From: Phocoenobacter atlanticus | GTDB lineage: Bacteria > Pseudomonadota > Gammaproteobacteria > Enterobacterales > Pasteurellaceae | Length of the DNA stretch: 64,000 nucleotides | Direction: 5' to 3' (one strand) | NCBI RefSeq assembly: GCF_030764225.1 | Contig: NZ_JASAXH010000011.1 | In this document: in pieces, positions 16,154 through 24,829 of the stretch | Numbering within the stretch: the stretch's first letter is position 1 | Layout: every line of letters starts with the position of its first letter | Notes under the pieces: generated by a model | Databases searched by the model: none | The model's input: the letters and a program-made list of their open reading frames with translations, nothing else | Told to the model about the DNA's origin: nothing | Made by a program: the position numbers and the translations under genes

Positions 16154-17263
16154 TTAAACCAACTGCATCAATACTCTACGCACAGGCTCTGCGGCACCCC
16201 ATAATAATTGGTCACCGACTGTGAAAGCAGATAAATACTCACCACCCATATTTAATTTACGTAAACGTCCTACAGGAATGCTCAACGTTCCTGTAACTTT
16301 CGCTGGGGTAAGTTCTTTTAAGGTTGCTTCTTTTTCATTTGGAATGACTTTTACCCATTCATTGTGGCTTGCTAAAATTTCTTCAATTTCAGCTAATGGC
16401 AAATCTTTTTTCATTTTGATGGTAAAAGCCTGACTATGACAACGCAATGCACCAATTCGCACACATAAGCCATCAATCGCAATTGGATCATCACTTAACC
16501 CTAGAATTTTATTGGTTTCGACATAGCCTTTCCACTCTTCTTTAGTTTGACCATTATCTAACAAAGCATCGATCCACGGAATTAAACTGCCACCTAAAGG
16601 AGCACCAAAGTTCTCAGTAGGGAAACTATCTTGTTGCATTCTTGCGGTTACTTTACGTTCAATATCTAAAATAGCACTGGCTGGATTATCTAATTCATCT
16701 GAAACGACATTTTTTAATTCGCCCATTTGAGTTAGTAATTCACGCATATTTTTAGCCCCTGCACCACTCGCCGCTTGATAAGTTGCTACAGAGACCCATT
16801 CCACTAAATCTTTTTCAAATAAACCACCTAATGCCATCAACATTAAACTTACGGTACAATTTCCGCCCACAAAGGTTTTCACCCCTTTGTTAACTCCTTC
16901 ATCGATCACTTTTTGATTGACAGGATCAAGAACAATAATTGCTTCCTCTTTCATTCGCAATGTTGAAGCCGCATCAATCCAATAGCCATTCCAACCTGTT
17001 GCACGTAATTTAGGATAAATTTCTGAAGTGTAATCCCCTCCTTGACAAGTGACAACAATATCTAATTTTTTTAATTCTTCAATATCAAAGGCATTTTTTA
17101 ATTGACCAGCTTGTTTACCACCAAATTCTGGAGCGGATTGCCCCGCTTGTGATGTCGTGAAATAAATAGGATTAAAGCGAGCAAAATCTTGCTCTTGTTC
17201 CATTCTATCCATTAACACCGAGCCAACCATTCCACGCCAACCAACTAAACCCACATTTTGCAT
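16154..17263 (-). CDS. asd: Aspartate-semialdehyde dehydrogenase
   Basis: 369 residues. The NADP-binding start is NVGLVGWRGMVGSVLMDRM. The catalytic Cys136 is in FVGGNCTVSLML, and IRIGALRCHSQAFTIK-like CVRIGALRCHSQA holds the catalytic His. Reduces aspartyl phosphate to aspartate semialdehyde, the branch point to lysine, diaminopimelate, threonine and methionine. The start ATG at 17263 is preceded by AAGGAG on the minus strand. It is divergent from alr across a 192-base gap. Confidence 0.97.
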   Translation of the reverse strand: MQNVGLVGWRGMVGSVLMDRMEQEQDFARFNPIYFTTSQAGQSAPEFGGKQAGQLKNAFDIEELKKLDIVVTCQGGDYTSEIYPKLRATGWNGYWIDAASTLRMKEEAIIVLDPVNQKVIDEGVNKGVKTFVGGNCTVSLMLMALGGLFEKDLVEWVSVATYQAASGAGAKNMRELLTQMGELKNVVSDELDNPASAILDIERKVTARMQQDSFPTENFGAPLGGSLIPWIDALLDNGQTKEEWKGYVETNKILGLSDDPIAIDGLCVRIGALRCHSQAFTIKMKKDLPLAEIEEILASHNEWVKVIPNEKEATLKELTPAKVTGTLSIPVGRLRKLNMGGEYLSAFTVGDQLLWGAAEPVRRVLMQLV

Positions 17264-17455
17264 TTGTTATACTCCTTAAATTTTTTATTGTGTTTGCAAC
17301 TTTCGATTGTATAAGATTTTTGATTAAAAACAATACTCTTATGTTATTTACAATAAAAATCTTATTTAGTTTGGTTTGTATTTCTATAAAATTTTATTTT
17401 GAAGTATAATTCTTTATCTAACCCAAATTCTAAAAATACACAAATGGAATGATAA

Positions 17456-18544
17456 ATGAAATCCGCAATACTTACGCTTAATACAACAGCATTGCATAAT
17501 AATATAAAACGTATCAAAAGCTTAGCACCAAACAGTAAGCTTTGTTCCGTCATTAAAGCGAATGGTTATGGTCAAACTATTCCTCATTTAATTAACACTT
17601 TAAAAAATAAAGTTGATGCTTTTGCTGTCGCACGTATTTCTGAGGCAATGACTATTCGTCAACTTGATTATCAAGGTACGGTTTTATTATTAGAAGGATT
17701 TTTTAATGAAAGAGAATTACAACAAGTTGTTAAAAAAAATTTAGATACAGTAGTTCATAATTTTGAACAAATTGAGATGATTGAAAATTTGCAAAAAGTA
17801 AATAAAATCATACCGCTTCCTATTAATGTTTGGATAAAAATTGATACAGGAATGCACCGTTTAGGTTTTCAACCTGAAGATGTCGATAACGCCTTTCAAC
17901 GTTTAGAGAAATGTGAATTTGTAGGTCAAATTCGTTTTATTTCTCATTTCAGTTGTGCTGATGAACCTGAAAATGATTATTCTAAAAAACAAATTTGTTG
18001 TTTTGAAAAAGCGACTGAAGGTTATACCAATGAACGCAGTATGGCAGCATCAGGGGGGATTTTATATTGGTCACAATCCCATTATGATTGGATCCGAGCT
18101 GGAATTATTCAACAGGGGATTTCACCTAACTATACCCCTATTAAAGAACTCGGTTTTCAACCAACAATGACCCTTTCCTCGACACTGATTGCGGTGAGAA
18201 AACACCGTGCGGGTGAGCCAGTAGGCTATGGTAACTATTGGGTCAGTGAAAAAGATACAAAACTTGGTGTAGTTGCCATTGGTTATGGAGATGGTTACCC
18301 TCGCAATGCACCTTATGGAACACCAGTTTGGGTGAATGGTCGTAAAGTACCTATTGTGGGGCGAGTTTCAATGGATATGCTTACCGTAGATTTAGGCATT
18401 GATAGTACCGACAAAATGGGAGATAAAGTTATTTTATGGGGCGAAGAATTACCCATTGAAGAAGTTGCAAAAGCGATTGGTGTGATTAATTATGAATTGG
18501 TGACTCAAATTACCCCACGAGTAGATATTGAGTATAAAGCGTAA
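17456..18544 (+). CDS. alr: Alanine racemase
   Basis: 362 residues. The PLP lysine is Lys34 in SVIKANGYGQT. The second catalytic Tyr is in VAIGYGDGYPRNAPYGT, and RVSMDMLTVDLG marks the C-terminal domain. Interconverts L- and D-alanine for peptidoglycan. The last base of its TAA stop is the first base of the recO ATG (TAATG), so the two are cotranslated. Upstream, AAGTATAAT supplies a possible -10 region. Confidence 0.96.
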   Translation: MKSAILTLNTTALHNNIKRIKSLAPNSKLCSVIKANGYGQTIPHLINTLKNKVDAFAVARISEAMTIRQLDYQGTVLLLEGFFNERELQQVVKKNLDTVVHNFEQIEMIENLQKVNKIIPLPINVWIKIDTGMHRLGFQPEDVDNAFQRLEKCEFVGQIRFISHFSCADEPENDYSKKQICCFEKATEGYTNERSMAASGGILYWSQSHYDWIRAGIIQQGISPNYTPIKELGFQPTMTLSSTLIAVRKHRAGEPVGYGNYWVSEKDTKLGVVAIGYGDGYPRNAPYGTPVWVNGRKVPIVGRVSMDMLTVDLGIDSTDKMGDKVILWGEELPIEEVAKAIGVINYELVTQITPRVDIEYKA

Positions 18545-19254
18545 TGAGTATTGAAAATTGGCAACGTGGGTTTGTCTTACATCGTAGAGAATATAGCGAA
18601 AGTAGTTTATTGGTTGATTTTTTTACTGAGCATAGTGGACGTATTACCTTATTAGCCAAAGGCGCAAGACGAGTACGTTCACCATTAAAATCCGTATTAC
18701 AACCTTTCACTCCTTTATTATTGCGTTGGAGTGGCAAAGGGGAACTGAAAACATTAACCAAAGCAGAACCCGCCTCATTGAGTTTACCAATGCAAACAAT
18801 GGCTTTATATAGTGGCTTTTATGTTAATGAAATTTTGGTAAAAACCTTAGAAAATCATACCGCTTACCCTGAATTATTTCAGCATTATTTAAGTTGTATT
18901 ACTCAGCTAGCAGTACAACCTCAACAAATTGAAGCGACTTTACGTACTTTTGAATTTCAACTTTTAAAAGCGTTAGGATATGAAGTGAGCTTTAGTCATT
19001 GTGCTGCAACAGGTAAACCGATAGAACCAACGATGAGCTATCAATTTCAAGAAAAAAAAGGCTTTATTGCCTCATTATTACAAAATAATCAAAGTTATCT
19101 AGGCAAAGATTTATTAGCATTTAATCAACTTGATTTTAGTGAGCAATCCACTCGACAAGCTGCAAAATATTTCACTCGAACCACACTAAAAGCCTTTTTA
19201 GGTTCTGGTCCTCTGAAAAGTAGAGAATTATTTCAACAAATCATAAAAAAATAG
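18544..19254 (+). CDS. recO: DNA repair protein RecO
   Basis: 236 residues. The N-terminal OB fold reads RGFVLHRREYSESSLLVDFFTEHSGRITLLAKGARRVRSP. The helical C-terminal domain has YVNEILVKTLENHTAYPELFQHY. A single-Cys FSHCAATG replaces the four-cysteine zinc site of some RecO proteins. RecO loads RecA at gaps with RecF and RecR. It shares one base with the end of alr, an unusual pairing compared with the E. coli era-recO arrangement; era is elsewhere in this window (28475). Confidence 0.93.
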   Translation: MSIENWQRGFVLHRREYSESSLLVDFFTEHSGRITLLAKGARRVRSPLKSVLQPFTPLLLRWSGKGELKTLTKAEPASLSLPMQTMALYSGFYVNEILVKTLENHTAYPELFQHYLSCITQLAVQPQQIEATLRTFEFQLLKALGYEVSFSHCAATGKPIEPTMSYQFQEKKGFIASLLQNNQSYLGKDLLAFNQLDFSEQSTRQAAKYFTRTTLKAFLGSGPLKSRELFQQIIKK

Positions 19255-19408
19255 TGAAAATTTTAAAATTATTATTTTTCTAAAGTATTGCAAAATCAAT
19301 CTTTTAATACGAATAAAATTCTGCAAGATATAGATTTTTATTCCATTCTTCTTTACAATGGTCAGATCAATTTTAACTTTTTAAATTTTATATCTACAGG
19401 AAAACACA

Positions 19409-22216
19409 ATGACTGATTATAAAAATACTTTAAATTTGCCTGAAACAGGCTTTCCAATGCGTGGCAATCTTGCTAAGCGTGAACCTGAAATGTTGAAAAA
19501 CTGGTATGACAAAGGTTTATATCAAAAAATTCGCGAGTCAGCGAAAGGTAAAAAAAGCTTTATTTTGCACGATGGCCCTCCTTATGCGAACGGTAATATC
19601 CATATCGGACACGCCGTAAATAAAATTTTAAAAGATATGATTATTAAATCCAAAACCGCGTTAGGTTTTGATTCGCCTTACATTCCAGGTTGGGATTGTC
19701 ACGGCTTACCGATTGAATTAAAGGTAGAAGGTATTGTAGGTAAACCAAATCAGAAACTTTCTGCTGCAGAGTTTCGTAAAGAATGTCGTAAATATGCAAC
19801 TGAACAAATTGAAGGTCAGAAAAAAGATTTTATTCGTTTAGGTGTATTAGGGGATTGGGATAATCCTTATCTAACAATGAATTTTGACACCGAAGCAAAT
19901 ATTATTCGTGCATTCGGAAAAATGGTGGCAAATGGTCACTTATATAAAGGTTCAAAACCAGTTCACTGGTGTTTAGATTGTGGTTCATCATTAGCAGAAG
20001 CAGAAGTTGAGTATGAAGATAAAACCTCTCCGTCAATTTATGTGCGTTTCAGTGCGGTAAACGAGCAAGAAATCGAACAAAAATTTAATGCTAAGGGCGA
20101 AGGTAAAATTTCAGCGGTTATTTGGACAACCACCCCTTGGACAATGCCATCTAACCGTGCGATTGCATTAAGTGCAGAGTTAGAATATCAATTAGTACAA
20201 TTCGGCGATGAGCGTGTAATTTTAGCGGCTGAATTAGTTGAAGAAGTCGCAAAAGAAGTCGGTGTTGAAGAGTATCAAGTACTAGGTTCAGCAAAAGGTA
20301 AAGAATTAGAATTATTACGCTTTAACCACCCATTCTATGCCTTTGATGTGCCATTTATTTTAGGCGATCACGTTACCACTGACGGCGGTACGGGTTTAGT
20401 ACATACTGCTCCTGATCACGGTCAAGATGACTATGTGATTGCTCGTCAATACAACATTGAAATGGCAGGCTTAGTGGGTAATGACGGTAAATTTATCCCT
20501 AGCACTGAATTTTTTGCAGGCTTAGGCGTATTTGAATCAAACGGTGCGGTATTAACCAAATTAGACGAAACGGGTGCGTTGATGAAAATGAAAAAAATTC
20601 GTCATAGCTACCCACACTGTTGGAGACACAAAACACCGATTATCTTCCGTGCGACACCGCAATGGTTCGTGGGAATGGAAACACAGGGCTTGCGTAAATT
20701 AGCCTTAGGCGAAATCAAAAATGTACGTTGGATTCCAGATTGGGGTCAAGCTCGTATCGAAAAAATGGTTGAGAACCGTCCTGACTGGTGTATCTCTCGT
20801 CAGCGTACTTGGGGCGTGCCAGTTACTTTATTTATTCACAATGAAACCGAAGAATTGCATCCACGCACAGTTGAGTTGATCGAAGAAGTAGCGAAACGTG
20901 TTGAAAAAGACGGAATTCAAGCGTGGTGGGATTTAGATCCAAAAGAATTATTAGGCGAAGACGATGCTCAAAATTACCGTGCAGTAAAAGATACCTTAGA
21001 TGTATGGTTTGACTCAGGATCAACTTACTCATCTATCGTTCAAAATCGTGCTGAATTTAACGGTAACGAGATCGATCTTTACTTAGAAGGATCGGATCAA
21101 CATCGTGGTTGGTTTATGTCATCGTTAATGCTTTCTTGTTCAACAGACAATAAAGCACCATATAAACAAGTATTAACGCACGGTTTCACGGTGGACGGCC
21201 AAGGACGTAAAATGTCTAAATCGATCGGAAATATCGTGACACCACAAGAAGTAATGGATAAATTTGGTGGCGATATCTTACGTTTATGGGTGGCTTCAAC
21301 GGATTACACGGGCGAAATGACAGTATCTGATGAAATCTTAAAACGTTCAGCAGATTCATATCGTCGTATTCGTAATACGTCACGCTTCTTATTAGCAAAT
21401 TTAAATGGTTTTGATCCAAAAACAGATTGTGTGAAACCAGAAGAGATGATCAGCCTTGACCGTTGGGCGGTAAGCTGTGCATTAGACGCACAGAAAGAAA
21501 TTATTGAAGCTTATGATAATTACCAATTCCATACGGTGGTACAACGTTTAATGCGTTTCTGTTCAATCGAAATGGGATCGTTCTATTTAGATATTATCAA
21601 AGACCGTCAATATACAACTAAAGCGGACAGCATTGCTCGTCGTAGCTGTCAAACAGCGTTATGGCACATTTCAGAGGCATTGGTTCGTTGGATTGCTCCA
21701 ATTCTTTCATTCACAGCGGACGAAATTTGGAATTGTTTACCTGAAATTGAGCGTGCGGAATTTGTGTTTACCGAAGAATTTTACACAGGTTTATTTGGTT
21801 TAGATGAAGCAGATCAGTTGGATAATGCTTACTGGCAACAGCTTTTAGCCGTACGAACAGAAGTAAACCGAGTATTAGAACAAGCTCGTAATGATAAAGT
21901 GATTGGTGGTGCATTAGAAGCCAAAGTGACCCTTTATGTAAATAAAGGGCTTCAAGAGTCATTGGAAAAACTACGCAATGAGTTACGTTTTGTGTTAATT
22001 ACATCACAAGTAATTTTGAAACCTCTTGCTGAAGCTGATGTCCAAGTCGGTGAATTAGATGGCTTAGCCGTGAAAGTGGAACGTGCCGAAGGTGAAAAAT
22101 GTCCACGTTGCTGGCATTTTTCAACAGATATCGGCTCACACGCAGAACACAGTGCGATTTGTGGTCGTTGTGTAGAAAACGTAGCGGGTGCAGGCGAACA
22201 ACGTCATTTTGCGTAA
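19409..22216 (+). CDS. ileS: Isoleucyl-tRNA synthetase
   Basis: 935 residues, the usual length. Class I motifs: HDGPPYANGNIHIGHAVNKI (HIGH) and GRKMSKSIGN (KMSKS). The editing domain is visible as VIWTTTPWTMPSNRAIAL and GTGLVHTAPDHGQDDY. The C-terminal zinc site is CPRCWHF...CGRCVENV. Charges tRNA-Ile. In many relatives ribF precedes and lspA follows ileS; here recO precedes by 154 bases and pssA follows, so that cluster is broken up. AGG-rich Shine-Dalgarno (ACAGG) at about 19397-19401. Confidence 0.98.
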   Translation: MTDYKNTLNLPETGFPMRGNLAKREPEMLKNWYDKGLYQKIRESAKGKKSFILHDGPPYANGNIHIGHAVNKILKDMIIKSKTALGFDSPYIPGWDCHGLPIELKVEGIVGKPNQKLSAAEFRKECRKYATEQIEGQKKDFIRLGVLGDWDNPYLTMNFDTEANIIRAFGKMVANGHLYKGSKPVHWCLDCGSSLAEAEVEYEDKTSPSIYVRFSAVNEQEIEQKFNAKGEGKISAVIWTTTPWTMPSNRAIALSAELEYQLVQFGDERVILAAELVEEVAKEVGVEEYQVLGSAKGKELELLRFNHPFYAFDVPFILGDHVTTDGGTGLVHTAPDHGQDDYVIARQYNIEMAGLVGNDGKFIPSTEFFAGLGVFESNGAVLTKLDETGALMKMKKIRHSYPHCWRHKTPIIFRATPQWFVGMETQGLRKLALGEIKNVRWIPDWGQARIEKMVENRPDWCISRQRTWGVPVTLFIHNETEELHPRTVELIEEVAKRVEKDGIQAWWDLDPKELLGEDDAQNYRAVKDTLDVWFDSGSTYSSIVQNRAEFNGNEIDLYLEGSDQHRGWFMSSLMLSCSTDNKAPYKQVLTHGFTVDGQGRKMSKSIGNIVTPQEVMDKFGGDILRLWVASTDYTGEMTVSDEILKRSADSYRRIRNTSRFLLANLNGFDPKTDCVKPEEMISLDRWAVSCALDAQKEIIEAYDNYQFHTVVQRLMRFCSIEMGSFYLDIIKDRQYTTKADSIARRSCQTALWHISEALVRWIAPILSFTADEIWNCLPEIERAEFVFTEEFYTGLFGLDEADQLDNAYWQQLLAVRTEVNRVLEQARNDKVIGGALEAKVTLYVNKGLQESLEKLRNELRFVLITSQVILKPLAEADVQVGELDGLAVKVERAEGEKCPRCWHFSTDIGSHAEHSAICGRCVENVAGAGEQRHFA

Positions 22217-22233
22217 TAAAACTGATAATTATT

Positions 22234-22261
22234 GTAAAGACGTAGTGTGCTACGTCTTTAC
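22234..22261 (+). terminator. Intrinsic terminator after ileS
   Basis: Perfect 12-bp stem GTAAAGACGTAG/CTACGTCTTTAC with a TGTG loop, followed by ATATTTTAA, 17 bases after the stop. Confidence 0.85.
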
Positions 22262-22275
22262 ATATTTTAATAGAT

Positions 22276-22285
22276 ACAAGCGGTC
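22276..22285 (+). other. DNA uptake signal sequence, perfect ACAAGCGGTC
   Basis: Exact 10-mer with the AT-rich tail ACATTTGATAAAAATTTTAC. A second copy with TAAGCGGTC is at 23706-23714, overlapping the pssA stop. These support assignment to a naturally competent Pasteurellaceae genome. Confidence 0.85.
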
Positions 22286-22334
22286 ACATTTGATAAAAAT
22301 TTTACAAATATATAATGATTTATTGGAGAGAAAA

Positions 22335-23708
22335 ATGCTTACGTCATTGAAAATAAACAAGGCAAGATCTCACGTAAAAAATTTAGATTACATACCAACA
22401 AAGGCTGAAAACATTGAGTTTCTATTAGAAACCCCTCAATTTAAACAGCATATTCTAAATTTAATTCATCAAGCAAAAGAGCGAATTTATATTACCTCCC
22501 TCTACTGGGAAAAAGATGAAGCAGGTCAAGAGATTTTAGACGCACTTTATCAAGCAAAATTATCTCGTCCTGAATTAGATATCAAAGTACTGGTTGATTG
22601 GCACCGTGCTCAACGAGGACGAATAGGTGAAAAAGAAGCAGGAAGTAATGCTGACTGGTATTATGAAATGCACCAGAAATATGCCAATGATAAACAAAAT
22701 GAAATTCCTTTTTATGGCGTACCGATAAATGGTAGAGAACTGTTCGGTGTATTGCATTTAAAAGGTTTAGTCTTTGATGATACCCTGCTATATAGTGGTG
22801 CGAGTATTAATAATGTTTATTTACATCAATTAGATAAATATCGTTGCGATCGTTATCACCAAATTAAAAATCAAGCCTTAACCGATTCAATTGTTCATTT
22901 TACTAATGAACATATTTTAAGCCAAGAAGCTGTAAATCGTTTAGATGTATTAGAACGAAGAAAAACCACCGAAATTCGCCCTCAAATAAAAGCATTCCGT
23001 AAATATTTAAGTCATCAGCAGTACCAACTTTCAAAACCTTATCAAGAAGAGGGATTGGGGTTAGGTATATCTTTGCTATTGGGGTTAAAACGTAAAAAAA
23101 ATCAATTAAATAAAACCATTGAAGCTCTATTTTGTTTAACAGAACAAAAATTAACAATTTGTACTCCTTATTTTAATTTCCCAATTACTATTAGAAATCG
23201 TATTGCGTGGTTATTAAAAGCAGGTAAACAGATTGAGATTGTAGTGGGAGACAAAACAGCCAATGATTTTTATACTAAGCCTGAAGAGAAATTCACTCTA
23301 GCTTCTGCATTACCTTATCTTTATGAAAAGAACTTACGTGCTTTTTGTAAGCGTCATCAACGCTACATTGATAATGGGCAATTAATTATTCGTTTATGGA
23401 AAAATGAGGAAAATACTTATCACCTTAAAGGCGTGTGGATTGATCATCAATATATTTTATTAACAGGAAATAATTTAAACCCAAGAGCTTGGCGATTAGA
23501 TGCCGAAAATGCGGTATTAATTTCAGATCCAAAAGAGGAATTAAAACCAAAAGCCGTTCAAGAATTGACAAAAATTCGAGAACATACACAAATTTTAAAA
23601 CATTATACAGATTTGGAAATAGTGCAAGATTACCCTAAAGATGTACGTAAAGTTTTAAAACGATTTGGTCGTATTAAATTAGATAAAGTAATTAAAATGC
23701 TACTTTAA
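22335..23708 (+). CDS. pssA: CDP-diacylglycerol-serine O-phosphatidyltransferase (PLD-type)
   Basis: 457 residues from ATG 22335, which has GGAGAG just upstream; the longer frame beginning inside ileS would add an unsupported 49-residue leader. Two phospholipase D (HKD) motifs are present: HLKGLVFDDTLLYSGASI and HLKGVWIDHQYILLTGNN. Length and motifs match E. coli PssA (451). It makes phosphatidylserine, the precursor of phosphatidylethanolamine, at the inner membrane surface. Basic segments (LKRKKNQLNK) may help membrane contact. yfhL follows by 33 bases. Confidence 0.94.
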   Translation: MLTSLKINKARSHVKNLDYIPTKAENIEFLLETPQFKQHILNLIHQAKERIYITSLYWEKDEAGQEILDALYQAKLSRPELDIKVLVDWHRAQRGRIGEKEAGSNADWYYEMHQKYANDKQNEIPFYGVPINGRELFGVLHLKGLVFDDTLLYSGASINNVYLHQLDKYRCDRYHQIKNQALTDSIVHFTNEHILSQEAVNRLDVLERRKTTEIRPQIKAFRKYLSHQQYQLSKPYQEEGLGLGISLLLGLKRKKNQLNKTIEALFCLTEQKLTICTPYFNFPITIRNRIAWLLKAGKQIEIVVGDKTANDFYTKPEEKFTLASALPYLYEKNLRAFCKRHQRYIDNGQLIIRLWKNEENTYHLKGVWIDHQYILLTGNNLNPRAWRLDAENAVLISDPKEELKPKAVQELTKIREHTQILKHYTDLEIVQDYPKDVRKVLKRFGRIKLDKVIKMLL

Positions 23709-23741
23709 GCGGTCACATCAAATCAAAAATTTACAAATTTT

Positions 23742-24002
23742 ATGGCATTATTGATAACAACAAAATGTACTAACTGTGATATGTGCGAGCCTGAATGTCC
23801 CAATCAGGCAATCTCAATGGGCGATGAAATTTATGTTATTGATCCTGCACTCTGTACAGAGTGTGTCGGTCATTATGAAATACCCACCTGTCAAAAGGTT
23901 TGTCCTATTTCAAATTGCATAAAAAAAGATCCCGATAATGAAGAAACACAAGAGCAATTATGGGAACGCTTTGTGATGATTCATCATTTTAATGAAATTT
24001 AA
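23742..24002 (+). CDS. yfhL: 2[4Fe-4S] ferredoxin, YfhL family
   Basis: 86 residues with two cluster sites: CTNCDMCEPECP near the N-terminus and CTECVGHYEIPTCQKVCP, where six residues separate the second and third Cys as is typical of this Allochromatium-type subgroup. A CISNC-like ISNCIKKDP follows, with an acidic tail. A soluble electron carrier with no defined partner. It lies between pssA and an RNase T2 gene with short gaps and may be cotranscribed. No strong ribosome site; the start codon follows a USS tail. Confidence 0.9.
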   Translation: MALLITTKCTNCDMCEPECPNQAISMGDEIYVIDPALCTECVGHYEIPTCQKVCPISNCIKKDPDNEETQEQLWERFVMIHHFNEI

Positions 24003-24021
24003 CTCGGCGTAAGGAAATAAA

Positions 24022-24729
24022 ATGAATAAGAAAAAATTAGTAACAAGTGTCGTTTCTCTTGTGATTGGAGCAGGGATTATGTTATTTTCAAGTAAAGAAA
24101 CTGTGTCAGCAAAATCTCAACACAATAATCAAACAAAAACCACCCAATATTCAAATCAACATTTGGATTATGATACAGATATGCGCCGAGATAAATATGG
24201 GCAGAATAAAGTATCTGTTGATTATTATATGCTAGCTCTTTCTTGGTCACCCGGTTTTTGTGAATATAAGAAAAAATCAACACAGGGAAATCTACCAAGA
24301 AGTTTACAATATCAATGTGCGAACCCTCATAAATTTGGTTGGGTTATTCACGGATTATGGCCTCAAAATCGTTCAGCTCGTCAAATTGATCAGCATCCTC
24401 GTTTCTGTCAAGGAGATTTACCGCCAGTTGATGAGCGTATTATTGAAAAATATATGCGAGAAGCACCTGGAAAACCTTTATTGCAAGGCGAATGGGAAAA
24501 ACACGGTGCTTGTGCATTTAAACAACCACAAGATTACTTCAATATGCAAAGAGCATTGTATAACGATTTAAAATTACCTAATAAAAAATTAAATCGTAAA
24601 GCCTTATTCCGTTGGATGCGTGATAATAATCCCAAATTAAGAAATGTCTATTTAGGTGCATCTCGTAATGAACTTTATATTTGCTACAATAAAAAATGGC
24701 GACCAATAAACTGCCCTAAGCATCATTAA
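24022..24729 (+). CDS. rna: Periplasmic ribonuclease I, RNase T2 family
   Basis: 235 residues. The signal peptide is about residues 1-31 (KKKLVTSVVSLVIGAGIMLFS). The two T2 catalytic segments are FGWVIHGLWPQN and GEWEKHGACAF, with the active-site histidines. Conserved Cys pairs (FCEYKK, CANPHKFG, FCQGD, CYNKKW) would form disulfides outside the cytosol. It cuts RNA to 2',3'-cyclic phosphates. AAGGAAATAAA precedes the ATG. The protein is rich in Lys/Arg. The gene name is given by family and expected location. Confidence 0.88.
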   Translation: MNKKKLVTSVVSLVIGAGIMLFSSKETVSAKSQHNNQTKTTQYSNQHLDYDTDMRRDKYGQNKVSVDYYMLALSWSPGFCEYKKKSTQGNLPRSLQYQCANPHKFGWVIHGLWPQNRSARQIDQHPRFCQGDLPPVDERIIEKYMREAPGKPLLQGEWEKHGACAFKQPQDYFNMQRALYNDLKLPNKKLNRKALFRWMRDNNPKLRNVYLGASRNELYICYNKKWRPINCPKHH

Positions 24730-24829
24730 ATATATTGTAATCACCTATCTTTAGGATGGGCATTTTTACAGAAACTAAAAACATAAGAATAATAGATCAA
24801 TTTATTATCAATATAGGTAAATAAAAGAT

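Noticed and set aside
22188..22334. N-terminal extension of PssA overlapping the end of ileS
   Set aside because: It crosses a perfect terminator hairpin, and the family length and the GGAGAG site support the ATG at 22335.
24740..24775. Terminator after the RNase T2 gene
   Set aside because: The apparent CCTATC/GGATGG stem has internal mismatches and no convincing T run.
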